The notes: a model not told the origin generated them from the letters alone. 12,822 nucleotides of DNA from Coriobacteriaceae bacterium (GCA_004555335.1 SFII01000028.1:1-12822), one strand, 5' to 3'. Positions 1 through 6,859 are shown, numbered from the stretch's first letter. Program-made: numbers and translations.

Positions 1-20
1 CCCTAATCAGACAGAAGTGC

Positions 21-49
21 AGTCTAACAGTTGGATGGGTAAAGGTCAA
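21..49 (-). promoter_or_regulatory. Divergent sigma70-type promoter reading out of the window
   Basis: Read on the minus strand, TTGACC (44-49) and TAGACT (21-26) are separated by exactly 17 bases. The base triplet before the -10 is TGT, giving an extended -10 as well. This is the best promoter match in the window. Transcription would start near position 14 and run left, so the gene it serves lies outside the window. In many Gram-positive genomes rpmB lies next to the asp23–fakA pair, so rpmB is one guess, but nothing here shows it. Confidence 0.7.
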
Positions 50-190
50 CGAATGAGCTTTATTATTCGGAAAGGGGCGGCACCCCGGGGCAGATGCGAT
101 TATGGACCCTTCCTCCGGCGGTGCGGGCACTTCCACATGTGGGGATTCTAGTTCTTGCCTTTGCGGCGCTGCCTGAAATGGGCTGTAGGT

Positions 191-196
191 TATACT
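191..196 (+). promoter_or_regulatory. Probable -10 element (TATACT) of the asp23–fakA–recG–rsmD–coaD operon
   Basis: TATACT lies 54 bases before the asp23 start codon and would place the transcript start near 203. No good TTGACA-like hexamer sits 16-18 bases upstream (the best is CTGCCT at 169-174), and there is no TG extension. The promoter may therefore be weak, activator-dependent or read by another sigma factor. It is the only plausible rightward -10 in the first 250 bases. The rest of 1-250 holds a 10-bp palindrome (133-142) and no convincing gene. Confidence 0.4.
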
Positions 197-218
197 GGGG
201 ATTCCCGCTTATCTTGAA

Positions 219-236
219 GCGCGCTTTGGCGTGCGC
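219..236 (+). other. Small hairpin in the asp23 mRNA leader
   Basis: Arms GCGCGC (219-224) and GTGCGC (231-236) pair over 6 bp with one G-T wobble around a TTTGGC loop. The structure ends four bases before the AAGGA ribosome binding site (241-245). It could shape translation initiation or mRNA stability, but it is short and may be incidental in G+C-rich DNA. Confidence 0.3.
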
Positions 237-250
237 ATGAAAGGAAAGCC

Positions 251-598
251 ATGAGCGAAAAGATCTCGGGCGATCTCCATATCGCCAATGAAGTACTTTC
301 TGATGTTATCGGCCATGCGGTGACCCAGTGCTATGGCGTCGTCGGCATGACTTCCCCCACCCGTGCGGGAAGCATCGCGAAGCTTCTGCCCGCAACCCGT
401 CTTCGTCGGGGCGTGGTCGTAGACACTTCCGAAAACGGCGTCGTGGTCGATCTCTACGTCATCATCGAGTACGGAACGAATATCAACGTTGTGTCCCAGA
501 ATGTGGTCGATGCGGTCACCTTCGCTATCAATGAATATATCCAGGTGCCCCTGGACAGCGTGAACGTGCATGTGGAGGGCGTGAAAGTCCGCCGTTAA
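251..598 (+). CDS. Asp23/Gls24 (YloU-like) family protein
   Basis: A 115-residue protein of the Asp23/Gls24 envelope-stress family, small and cytoplasmic with no signal peptide or membrane segment. It shows the family pattern: an N-terminal IANEVLSDVIGHAVTQCYGVVGM segment (about 11-33), a central VVVDLYVIIEYGTNI beta region (about 64-78), then VVDAVTFAINEYI and a closing VNVHVEGVKV strand (about 85-113). The length equals the YloU type, shorter than staphylococcal Asp23. AAGGA (241-245) sits 5 bases before the ATG. It is the first gene of a run leading into fakA, the same pairing as yloU–yloV in Firmicutes. Its exact role is unknown; family members associate with the membrane through partners and affect the cell envelope. 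I do not assign a gene symbol because several paralogues usually exist. Confidence 0.85.
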   Translation: MSEKISGDLHIANEVLSDVIGHAVTQCYGVVGMTSPTRAGSIAKLLPATRLRRGVVVDTSENGVVVDLYVIIEYGTNINVVSQNVVDAVTFAINEYIQVPLDSVNVHVEGVKVRR

Positions 599-602
599 CG
601 AA

Positions 603-619
603 TCGCCCTTCCCGGGCGA
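603..619 (+). terminator. Weak terminator or attenuator hairpin between asp23 and fakA
   Basis: TCGCCC (603-608) pairs perfectly with GGGCGA (614-619) around a TTCCC loop, followed at once by ATTTTC (620-625). The stem is only 6 bp and the T run only 4, so full termination is unlikely. Partial read-through into fakA, or 3'-end stabilisation of the asp23 transcript, is the more likely effect. The fakA ribosome binding site AAGGAG (626-631) follows directly. Confidence 0.4.
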
Positions 620-641
620 ATTTTCAAGGAGAAAAAAGATA

Positions 642-2270
642 ATGTCCGAAACCTATTCCACCCGTGAGATTCTCGGCGCCATCGTTGCCGCGAGCGATAC
701 GCTCACCGAACGGAAGGACGAGGTCAACCGACTCAACGTCTTCCCCGTTCCCGATGGCGATACGGGAACCAATATGTCTTTGACCATCAAGTCGGTAGTA
801 GACAACCTCGCCAAGCTGGATGCTTCCGCCACCTCTGCGGAGATCTGCAAGGCGATCACCAACGGCGCCCTCATGGGAGCACGCGGCAACTCCGGCGTGA
901 TCACATCCCAGATCCTGCGAGGCCTCTGCGAAGGCGCGGCGAAGGTCGATGCCTTCGATGTTGCTGCACTGGATACCGTGTTCGAGGTTGCGGTGGAAAC
1001 CGCATTCCGCGCAGTTCGCAAGCCCGTCGAGGGCACCATCCTCACCGTCCTGCGCGATACCGCCCATGCAGCCCATAGGGCGCGCAAGAAGAAGATGGGC
1101 ATGGAAGAGGCACTGGCCTTCGTCGTCGATGAATGCTACGCATCCGTGCAGCGCACCCCCGAGTTCCTGCCCGTTCTGAAGGAGAACGGCGTCGTCGATG
1201 CCGGCGGTTACGGCCTGGCCATCCTGGTCGACGCCTTCGTCGCGCATTTGATGGGCAGCGAATCCACCGTTGCCGCCTCCCTCGATATCGCGGGCAATAC
1301 CGCCCCCAAGGTCGAAATCGAGCAGATCAACGACTGGGAAGGTTCCGAATACCGTTACTGCAATGAGTTCCTGGTCCATTCGGAGACATTGGATCCGGCC
1401 GAGGCGCTGGACTTCTTGGCAACTATGGGCGACTGCGAGCTGTGCGTCGGTGCAAGCCCCAAGTTCAAGGTGCATGTGCATTCCAACCACCCCGACCAGG
1501 TGCTGAAGTACTTCCTCGACCGCGGTCAGATCTTCGAGGTCTTCATCCATAACATGGATCTTCAGGCTGCCGAAAGGAACGAGAAGCTCATCGAGGAAAA
1601 GCGCGAGCGCAAGCCCCTGGGCTTCGTCGCGGTCGCCGCAGGCGAGGGCAATGCCAAGATCCTGGAAAGCCTGGGCGTCGATGTGGTGGTTTCCGGCGGT
1701 CAGACCATGAACCCCTCCACCAAGGACCTGCTCGATGCGGTGAACGAGGCCAATGCGGACGCAGTTATCATCCTGCCCAATAACAAGAACATCATCATGG
1801 CGGCGCAGACCTGCGCCGAGCTTTCGGAGATTCCCTGCGGCGTCGTTCCCAGCCGGAGCGTGCCCCAGGCATTCTCCGCCATGTTCGAGGCCGATCCCGA
1901 GGCGAGCATGGAAGAAAACGTCGAGGCGATGTCGAGCGTGCTCGGCGACGTTCGCACGGGCGAGGTCACCACGGCGATCAAGGATTCCAAGGATGCGCAC
2001 GGCAATCCTATCGCCGATGGCGATGTGATCGGAATCGCCGACGGTTCGATCGAAGCCGTCGGCAGCACCGTCGAGGACGTGGTCCTGGCATTGCTGGAGA
2101 ACATGGATGCCGACGATGCCGACACCCTGACCCTGCTTGCCGGCGCCGATTACGACGACGAGCGCTTCGAGGCGCTGCAAGAGCGCATCGAAGAGGCCTT
2201 CGACGGAATCGAAATCGACGCCCATCGCGGCGAGCAGCCCCTGTATCCCATCGTGCTTTCCGTCGAATAG
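642..2270 (+). CDS. fakA: FakA-type fatty acid kinase (DAK2/DhaL domain, YloV-like)
   Basis: A 542-residue cytoplasmic protein matching the full three-domain FakA/YloV layout of about 550 residues. The N-terminal DhaL-like ATP-binding domain (about 1-205) carries NVFPVPDGDTGTNM, with Asp38 and Asp40 as predicted Mg-ATP ligands, and GARGNSGVI (79-87). The middle domain (about 225-315) has YCNEF with Cys240 and KVHVH with His278 and His280, probable metal ligands in this family. The C-terminal domain carries GGQTMNPSTKDLL (352-364) and ILPNNKNIIMAA (377-388). In characterised Firmicutes, FakA phosphorylates fatty acid bound to a FakB (DegV-family) partner, giving acyl-phosphate for phospholipid synthesis. 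No FakB is in this window, so it must be encoded elsewhere. AAGGAG (626-631) lies 10 bases before the ATG. Family assignment is firm; the fatty-acid substrate is inferred from homology. Confidence 0.88.
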   Translation: MSETYSTREILGAIVAASDTLTERKDEVNRLNVFPVPDGDTGTNMSLTIKSVVDNLAKLDASATSAEICKAITNGALMGARGNSGVITSQILRGLCEGAAKVDAFDVAALDTVFEVAVETAFRAVRKPVEGTILTVLRDTAHAAHRARKKKMGMEEALAFVVDECYASVQRTPEFLPVLKENGVVDAGGYGLAILVDAFVAHLMGSESTVAASLDIAGNTAPKVEIEQINDWEGSEYRYCNEFLVHSETLDPAEALDFLATMGDCELCVGASPKFKVHVHSNHPDQVLKYFLDRGQIFEVFIHNMDLQAAERNEKLIEEKRERKPLGFVAVAAGEGNAKILESLGVDVVVSGGQTMNPSTKDLLDAVNEANADAVIILPNNKNIIMAAQTCAELSEIPCGVVPSRSVPQAFSAMFEADPEASMEENVEAMSSVLGDVRTGEVTTAIKDSKDAHGNPIADGDVIGIADGSIEAVGSTVEDVVLALLENMDADDADTLTLLAGADYDDERFEALQERIEEAFDGIEIDAHRGEQPLYPIVLSVE

Positions 2271-2285
2271 CCTTACGGCTGGGAT

Positions 2286-4499
2286 ATGGTCGCGAAATCC
2301 ACTGGTAACGCCAAGGCGGCTGAGGGCAGGACCCCCAGCCGCCTTGCTGCGACATTGGCCTTCGATGCCGGGGTCGAACGGGTGCGCGCCGTCTCGGGAG
2401 AGAGGCGGGCGGCCTTGGAGAAGATGGGCATCCGCACTGTCAGGGACCTTATAGGGAATTACCCCCGCCGCTATGTGGATATGAGCGAGGTGTGCACCAT
2501 CGCAAACGCCCCGATCGGCAGTTCGCGCACCATTTCGGGGCAGGTGCACGAGGTGAGGCTGAAGCGCCCGAAACCGCGTCTCGATCTGGTGGAGATCACC
2601 CTTGTGGACGGGACGGGGACGCTGATCGTCACCTGTTTCAAGCAGCCATGGTTGGCGGACAGGCTCCGCAAGGGCGACGATGTGGCGGTTTCGGGGAAGG
2701 TCGAGTTCAACTACGGCTTCAAGCGCATGACCAATCCCTTCTTGGAGCAGCTTGATTCCCAGACGGGCGCAAGCGGCATGGTGGTTCCCGTCCACCCGGC
2801 GACGGAGCGCATCTCCACTGCATGGATGCGCAGGATCATAGGAAACGCACTCGAGCTGTGCCAGGGGATGGACGATCCCCTTCCCCTGGACCTGAGATGC
2901 AGATACCGCCTTGCGAGCAGGCAGTCGGCTCTGAGGGCGATCCACTTCCCCTCCAGCATGGCAGATGCCGCCCAGGCGCGCCGCCGCCTCGCATACGAGG
3001 AGCTGTTGTTCCTGCAGCTGCACCTGATGGAACCCGGATACCGCGAGGGCGCGCTTGCGTCCTACCGCACGCATACTGTCGATGGCCCCTTGCTGGCGGC
3101 GCTTGCAAAGGCGGTCCCCTTCGAGCTTACCGAAGAACAGCGCTTGGCCGTGGAGCAGATCCTCGACGTGCTCTCCGCACCGCATCGGGCGAACCATATG
3201 CTCTTGGGAGACGTGGGTACCGGAAAGACCATCGTTTCGGCATTCGCCCTGGCTGCTGCGGCGGACAGCGGTTCGCAGGCTATGATGATGGCGCCCACGG
3301 AAGTGCTCGCCGAGCAGCATATGAAGGGCATGGGCCCGCTTCTGGAAGGCATCGGCATCGGCTGCGCCCTGCTCACGGGCTCGACTCCCGCGTCCGAGCG
3401 GAAGGCGATCCTGTCTTCCTTCGCCGAAGGTGCGATCCAGGTGCTCTTCGGCACCCAGGCGCTGCTGGAGCCCGATGTGGTGCCCGCCGATTGCAGCCTT
3501 GTGGTCATCGACGAGCAGCAGCGTTTCGGCGTGAACCAACGGCGTACCCTGATCGGGAAGGGGACCGATGCAGACGTGCTCTCGTTGACCGCCACGCCTA
3601 TCCCGCGCTCGCTCGCGCTTGCCCTGTACGGCAACATGACCCTGTCCTATATCAAGCAGCGCCCCAAGAATCGGGCGGGGGTGGTAACCCGGGTCCTGTC
3701 CCTGTCCAATCGTCTGGAGGCCTACGATGCGGCGCTCGGTCAGCTGCGGTTGGGCCGTCAGGTATACGTGGTCTGCCCTTTGGTGGGCCAGTTGCGCGGA
3801 GAGGATGCGAAGAAGAAGGGCGACGGCGGGCAGCGCCTGGATGATTACGCGTATTCCAGCATCGCCATCGAATCGGAGGCGGATCTGGATGGCGGCGGCG
3901 CCCGCGAGGCGCTGAAGCATGCGGAATACCTTAGCAACACGGTCTTCGCGGGCTTTTCCGTGGGCGTGCTCCACGGAAAGATGCCCGCTGAAGAGAAGCG
4001 GCGGGTCATGGAGGATTTCGGCAAGGGGGAAATCGGGGTGCTGGTTTCCACGACGGTGATCGAGGTCGGCGTCGACGTGCCCAATGCGACTGTGATCATC
4101 GTGGAGGATGCCGACCGCTTCGGTTTGGCACAGCTCCATCAGCTGCGCGGGCGCGTGGGGCGCGGCGAGCTTGCGGGGGAGATGTTCCTCGTGTCCGGAT
4201 CGAAGGCGCCTGCGGCCATCGAGCGCCTGAGTGCGATGGAATCCACTTCGGATGGATTCGAGCTGGCCGAATACGACCTTTCGCTGCGCCGCGAAGGCGA
4301 TATTCTGGGAAACAGGCAGCATGGCGCGTCCGTGCTGAAGCTAGTCAACGTAGTGCGGGACTCGGCGGTGGTGCAGGCCGCGCATGAGGATGCGCGGGAG
4401 ATACTGTCGGGGGACCCGGGTTTGGACCTGCCCGAGCACAGGGCCTTGAGATTCGAGCTTTGCAGGTTGTTTCCCGAGATGCGGGAAGGAAGGGAGTGA
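2286..4499 (+). CDS. recG: ATP-dependent DNA helicase RecG
   Basis: A 737-residue RecG, which remodels stalled replication forks and Holliday junctions. The N-terminal wedge region contains the OB fold (about 80-155, from TISGQVHEVRL to GKVEFNYGFKRMTNPF). The helicase core shows GDVGTGKT (308-315, Walker A), APTEVLAEQH (336-345), DEQQRFGV (409-416, motif II), TATPIPRS (435-442), STTVIEVGVDVPNA (588-601) and QLRGRVGRGE (619-628). The C-terminal wrap has GDILGNRQHG (671-680). Two oddities: motif II reads DEQQ where DEQH is usual, and about 30 extra polar, glycine-rich residues (about 502-535) lie between VVCPLV and VLHGKM. The ATG at 2286 gives about 30 residues before the first conserved block. 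No clear Shine-Dalgarno precedes it, so an internal GTG start cannot be excluded. The gap from fakA is 15 bases; the stop overlaps rsmD. Confidence 0.95.
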   Translation: MVAKSTGNAKAAEGRTPSRLAATLAFDAGVERVRAVSGERRAALEKMGIRTVRDLIGNYPRRYVDMSEVCTIANAPIGSSRTISGQVHEVRLKRPKPRLDLVEITLVDGTGTLIVTCFKQPWLADRLRKGDDVAVSGKVEFNYGFKRMTNPFLEQLDSQTGASGMVVPVHPATERISTAWMRRIIGNALELCQGMDDPLPLDLRCRYRLASRQSALRAIHFPSSMADAAQARRRLAYEELLFLQLHLMEPGYREGALASYRTHTVDGPLLAALAKAVPFELTEEQRLAVEQILDVLSAPHRANHMLLGDVGTGKTIVSAFALAAAADSGSQAMMMAPTEVLAEQHMKGMGPLLEGIGIGCALLTGSTPASERKAILSSFAEGAIQVLFGTQALLEPDVVPADCSLVVIDEQQRFGVNQRRTLIGKGTDADVLSLTATPIPRSLALALYGNMTLSYIKQRPKNRAGVVTRVLSLSNRLEAYDAALGQLRLGRQVYVVCPLVGQLRGEDAKKKGDGGQRLDDYAYSSIAIESEADLDGGGAREALKHAEYLSNTVFAGFSVGVLHGKMPAEEKRRVMEDFGKGEIGVLVSTTVIEVGVDVPNATVIIVEDADRFGLAQLHQLRGRVGRGELAGEMFLVSGSKAPAAIERLSAMESTSDGFELAEYDLSLRREGDILGNRQHGASVLKLVNVVRDSAVVQAAHEDAREILSGDPGLDLPEHRALRFELCRLFPEMREGRE

Positions 4500-5074
4500 T
4501 GATGCGCATCATCGCCGGTGAATTCAAGGGGCATCCCATCAAGGCCCCGAAAGGGGATGGGACGCGCCCCACGACGGACCGCGTCCGCGAGTCGCTCATG
4601 AGTTCCGTGAACAGCATCCTGGGGGGCTTCGAAGACGCCAGGGTGCTCGACCTGTTCGCAGGCAGCGGGGCGCTCGGCTTGGAGGCGCTGTCGCGCGGGG
4701 CGCAGAGCGCATGCTTCTGCGAGAAGCACCCAGCGGCGATAGAAGCGCTCTCGTCGAACCTCAGGCTTGCGGGAAGGTCGCGCGCGCGAATCGCGAGGGG
4801 CGACGTCTTCAAGAAGCTGCCCCAGGCGGCGGAACCATTCAACCTGCTCTTCCTGGACCCGCCCTATGCCGTCCGCGCCGATGACGTGGCCGGCCTGATT
4901 GCGGGATTGGAGGCTGCGGGTTCGCTTGCCCCGGGGGCCTTGGTGGTATACGAGCACGACAACACCCAAGATCCCTTGGAGTCGGGGGATTTCGCGAAGC
5001 TGGGCGCGCGGCATCTGTCCAGGAAGAAATACGGGTCGACCATCGTCGACATATTCGAGACGGGAGAGCAATGA
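4499..5074 (+). CDS. rsmD: 16S rRNA (guanine966-N2)-methyltransferase RsmD
   Basis: A 191-residue SAM-dependent methyltransferase that modifies G966 of 16S rRNA during 30S assembly. The sequence opens with MMRIIAGEFKG, the usual RsmD N-terminus, followed by RPTTDRVRESLMSSV (23-37). The SAM-binding loop is VLDLFAGSGALGLEALSRG (49-67) and the catalytic motif IV is DPPY (120-123). The reading frame stays open upstream to 4460, but the family start is MRIIAG. Either ATG 4499 (overlapping the recG TGA as TGATG) or ATG 4502 fits the purine-rich AAGGAAGGGAG at 4486-4496. I chose 4499; the two differ by one residue. Its stop overlaps the coaD ATG as ATGA, so recG, rsmD and coaD are probably translationally coupled. 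rsmD–coaD is a very common pair. Confidence 0.93.
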   Translation: MMRIIAGEFKGHPIKAPKGDGTRPTTDRVRESLMSSVNSILGGFEDARVLDLFAGSGALGLEALSRGAQSACFCEKHPAAIEALSSNLRLAGRSRARIARGDVFKKLPQAAEPFNLLFLDPPYAVRADDVAGLIAGLEAAGSLAPGALVVYEHDNTQDPLESGDFAKLGARHLSRKKYGSTIVDIFETGEQ

Positions 5075-5559
5075 GCAGGGCGGTAGTACCGGGGACCTTC
5101 GACCCTATCACGCGGGGCCATATCGACATCATCACGCGCGCAGCGCAGCTGTTCGACGAGGTGATCGTGGGTGTGGCGGAATCTGCAGGAAAGGGCCCTA
5201 AGGGGCCCCTGTTCTCCCACGATGAGCGCGTTGCGTTGGCGCGCGAGTCGCTTGCGGATCTTGGCAACGTTTCCGTCATGCCCTTTTCGGAGCTTCTGGT
5301 CCGTTTCGCGCGCAGCGTGGGGGCGGATACGGTGGTGAAGGGCCTGAGGGCGATCACCGACTTCGAATACGAATTCCAGATGGCTGCCCTGAATTACCAG
5401 ATAGACCAGGAAATCGAGACCGTCTTCATCATGTCCGCGCCGGGGAATATGTACCTTTCCTCCTCGGTGGTGAGGGAAATCGCCCGCTTCGGAGGGGATA
5501 CCTCCCCGTTCGTCACGCCGTGCGTCGATAGGGCCCTGAAAGGGAAGTTCGATGCATAG
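5071..5559 (+). CDS. coaD: Phosphopantetheine adenylyltransferase CoaD
   Basis: A 162-residue enzyme for the penultimate step of coenzyme A synthesis: 4'-phosphopantetheine plus ATP gives dephospho-CoA and pyrophosphate. It has the nucleotidyltransferase signature PGTFDPITRGHIDII (7-21) with the (T/H)xGH motif as TRGH (14-17). It also has KGLRAITDFEYEFQMAALN, typical of bacterial CoaD, and YLSSSVVREIA near the C-terminus, equivalent to the usual ISSSxVRE. The length is normal for the family. The ATG overlaps the rsmD stop by 4 bases. It is the last gene of the first operon. I found no clear terminator in the 167 bases that follow, so read-through into the next pair is possible. Confidence 0.96.
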   Translation: MSRAVVPGTFDPITRGHIDIITRAAQLFDEVIVGVAESAGKGPKGPLFSHDERVALARESLADLGNVSVMPFSELLVRFARSVGADTVVKGLRAITDFEYEFQMAALNYQIDQEIETVFIMSAPGNMYLSSSVVREIARFGGDTSPFVTPCVDRALKGKFDA

Positions 5560-5653
5560 GAAAGCAAGCGGTGCGTTTTAGCGAGCGACGCGCGAAACCG
5601 GGCGCATTAGTTGCGCAATCGGCTCGAGCGCTGCCGTGAAATCATCGCTGCTA

Positions 5654-5662
5654 TGTTAGAAT
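5654..5662 (+). promoter_or_regulatory. Extended -10 promoter of the sepIVA-like–yceD pair
   Basis: TGTTAGAAT is a TGn-extended -10 with hexamer TAGAAT at 5657-5662. No strong -35 is seen about 17 bases upstream (CCGTGA), which extended -10 promoters can tolerate. The predicted transcript start (about 5669) lies after the ATG at 5667. That ATG therefore cannot serve as the start of the next gene if this promoter is used. The remainder of 5560-5726 shows no gene and no clear terminator. Confidence 0.5.
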
Positions 5663-5711
5663 TCCCATGAAAATGGTATTTTGCGCAGCAAAACAGGAAA
5701 ACAGGCCCTTC

Positions 5712-5720
5712 GGGAAGGAA
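5712..5720 (+). promoter_or_regulatory. Ribosome binding site deciding the sepIVA-like start
   Basis: GGGAAGGAA ends 6 bases before the ATG at 5727. The in-frame upstream ATG at 5667 has no Shine-Dalgarno sequence (TTAGAATTCCC precedes it) and falls at the predicted transcript start. The shorter reading is therefore preferred. Confidence 0.65.
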
Positions 5721-5726
5721 TACGCA

Positions 5727-6206
5727 ATGGAATATCAGGACGGCATGGATAGGGATACCTTCGAAATCCTCGATGACCTCAGGAGCACCATCGAAGAGGC
5801 GAAGGGCGCTTTCGGTAATAGGCAGCAGTGCCAGATCGACCGCGAGGATCTTCTCGGCCTCCTGGAGGAGCTGGAAGCCGTACTTCCCGAAGATATCCGC
5901 AATGCGACGACGATCGTCCGTAGGCGGGAGGAAATCCTGGCCCGCGCGGAAGACGACGCGGCCCGTATCATCGAAGACGCCCGCATGCAGGCGGAAACCC
6001 TGGCGAGCGAGCAGGAGATCGTCCGTATCGCCCGCATCCAGCATGACGAGATCCTGGCTGCAGCCGAGCAGTACGACAGGGACATCCGCGAGGGTGCCAA
6101 CGACTATGCCGACGATGTGTTCTACCACATCGAGCGCGAATTGGACGGATGGATCGAGAATGTCCGCGGCAATCGCGAGCGTTTCGTCAACATCTCCGAA
6201 CAGTAA
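5727..6206 (+). CDS. SepIVA/DivIVA-like coiled-coil protein
   Basis: A 159-residue, highly charged, almost entirely helical protein. Residues 11-55 (TFEILDDLRSTIEEAKGAFG, then an IDREDLLGLLEELEAVLPEDI block) match the N-terminal pattern I recall for actinobacterial SepIVA-type proteins: helix, IEEA, a Cys or basic turn, then a LL(D/E)ELxxxLP helix. Residues about 60-150 form an Ala/Glu/Arg-rich coiled coil without membrane segments. Such proteins are often annotated only as 'ATPase' or 'DivIVA domain', but no nucleotide-binding motif is visible. Mycobacterial SepIVA, needed for septation and polar growth, lies directly beside the DUF177 gene; the same adjacency here supports the call. This copy is much shorter than the mycobacterial one (about 245 residues). 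A function in division or polar growth is inference. The stop is 6 bases before yceD. Confidence 0.62.
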   Translation: MEYQDGMDRDTFEILDDLRSTIEEAKGAFGNRQQCQIDREDLLGLLEELEAVLPEDIRNATTIVRRREEILARAEDDAARIIEDARMQAETLASEQEIVRIARIQHDEILAAAEQYDRDIREGANDYADDVFYHIERELDGWIENVRGNRERFVNISEQ

Positions 6207-6212
6207 GGAATC

Positions 6213-6770
6213 ATGGAAAACACCACCATCAAAGTACCCGATGAGCTCTTCGTGTGCGCGGAGAGCTCATCATTTGAGGGAAGCTACGACCTTCCCGAAT
6301 TCTCCGTCGGCCCCGACACGTATTCCTTCGCCTCGCCCCTTGAGTGGCAGGTGAGCATCACCAACACCTCCGATGCCCTGCTGGTCATGGGCAGCGTCAA
6401 GGGCACCGCGCGCACCGAATGCGCCCGATGCCTGGAAGAAGTCGAATTCGACATCGACGGGGAAGTGGAGGGCTATTTCCTGCTCGAGGGGGCTGCCCGG
6501 CCCGACGGGGAAATGGAAGAAGACGAATTCGACCACCTGGACCCCAGCGGGGCGATCGATCTGGTTCCCCTTCTTCAGGCGGCGATTATCGTCGATCTGC
6601 CGCTCGTTCCCCTCTGCGATGAATCCTGCGCCGGCATCTGCCAGGATTGCGGGATGAACCTGAACGAGGGAAGCTGCGATTGCGCGGGGAAGCGCCAAGC
6701 CGAAGCGCAGCAGGAAGCGGAGAAGGCCAATCCCTTCGCGGCGCTCTCCGCCCTGGAATTCGAGGATTAG
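6213..6770 (+). CDS. yceD: YceD/DUF177 family protein (23S rRNA accumulation protein)
   Basis: A 185-residue acidic protein of the DUF177/YceD family, which is nearly always encoded just before rpmF and is implicated in 23S rRNA accumulation or 50S biogenesis. Conserved landmarks are CARC (Cys70, Cys73) in TARTECARCLEEVE, the acidic middle (about 98-112), and the C-terminal LPLVPLCDESCAGICQDCGMNLNEGSCDC block with Cys135, 139, 143, 146, 155 and 157. That block suggests a metal site. Translation starts 6 bases after the upstream stop. The only Shine-Dalgarno candidate, AAGGA (6205-6209), overlaps that stop with a short 3-base spacing, so translation is probably coupled to the sepIVA-like gene. 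rpmF follows after 125 bases that contain its own promoter. Confidence 0.87.
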   Translation: MENTTIKVPDELFVCAESSSFEGSYDLPEFSVGPDTYSFASPLEWQVSITNTSDALLVMGSVKGTARTECARCLEEVEFDIDGEVEGYFLLEGAARPDGEMEEDEFDHLDPSGAIDLVPLLQAAIIVDLPLVPLCDESCAGICQDCGMNLNEGSCDCAGKRQAEAQQEAEKANPFAALSALEFED

Positions 6771-6798
6771 CTGCGAATATGCAGGCTCTTTGGAGGCC

Positions 6799-6827
6799 TT
6801 GCAAGTTGCGATATTGTTTAGTAGAAT
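6799..6827 (+). promoter_or_regulatory. Strong sigma70-type promoter of rpmF
   Basis: TTGCAA (6799-6804) and TAGAAT (6822-6827) are separated by the ideal 17 bases. Transcription would start near 6834, leaving a leader of about 60 bases before the rpmF ATG. This allows L32 to be made independently of the upstream sepIVA-like–yceD transcript. A perfect inverted repeat (6808-6832) covers the spacer and -10. Confidence 0.72.
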
Positions 6828-6832
6828 ATCGC
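6808..6832. repeat. Inverted repeat overlapping the rpmF promoter (possible operator)
   Basis: GCGATATT (6808-6815) and AATATCGC (6825-6832) are perfect 8-bp inverted arms with a 9-base spacer, centred on the 3' half of the promoter spacer; the right arm includes the end of the -10. The position suits a repressor site. It lies upstream of the predicted start and has no T run after it, so an RNA terminator for yceD is less likely. The regulator is unknown. Confidence 0.5.
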
Positions 6833-6859
6833 CTTGCGTGTTTTGATTAATGCGAAAGT

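Noticed and set aside
53..151. A 32-codon open frame (MSFIIRKGAAPRG...) with AAAGG seven bases upstream.
   Set aside because: No rightward promoter is visible before it, it overlaps the divergent promoter region only by chance placement, and the Arg/Gly-rich product resembles translated non-coding DNA. A leader peptide is possible but unsupported.
2269..2280. Short AGCC-TTAC-GGCT hairpin over the fakA stop.
   Set aside because: Only 4 bp with no T run; too weak to call a terminator or regulator.
624..4322. A 1232-codon open frame on the minus strand opposite fakA and recG.
   Set aside because: Its length is striking, but its product has no recognisable domain and it runs antisense through two firmly identified genes and the gap between them. 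G+C-rich codon use readily removes stops in this antisense frame.
5667..5726. Upstream in-frame ATG adding 20 residues to the sepIVA-like protein.
   Set aside because: No ribosome binding site, and it lies at or before the transcript start predicted from TGTTAGAAT; ATG 5727 has a clear GGGAAGGAA.
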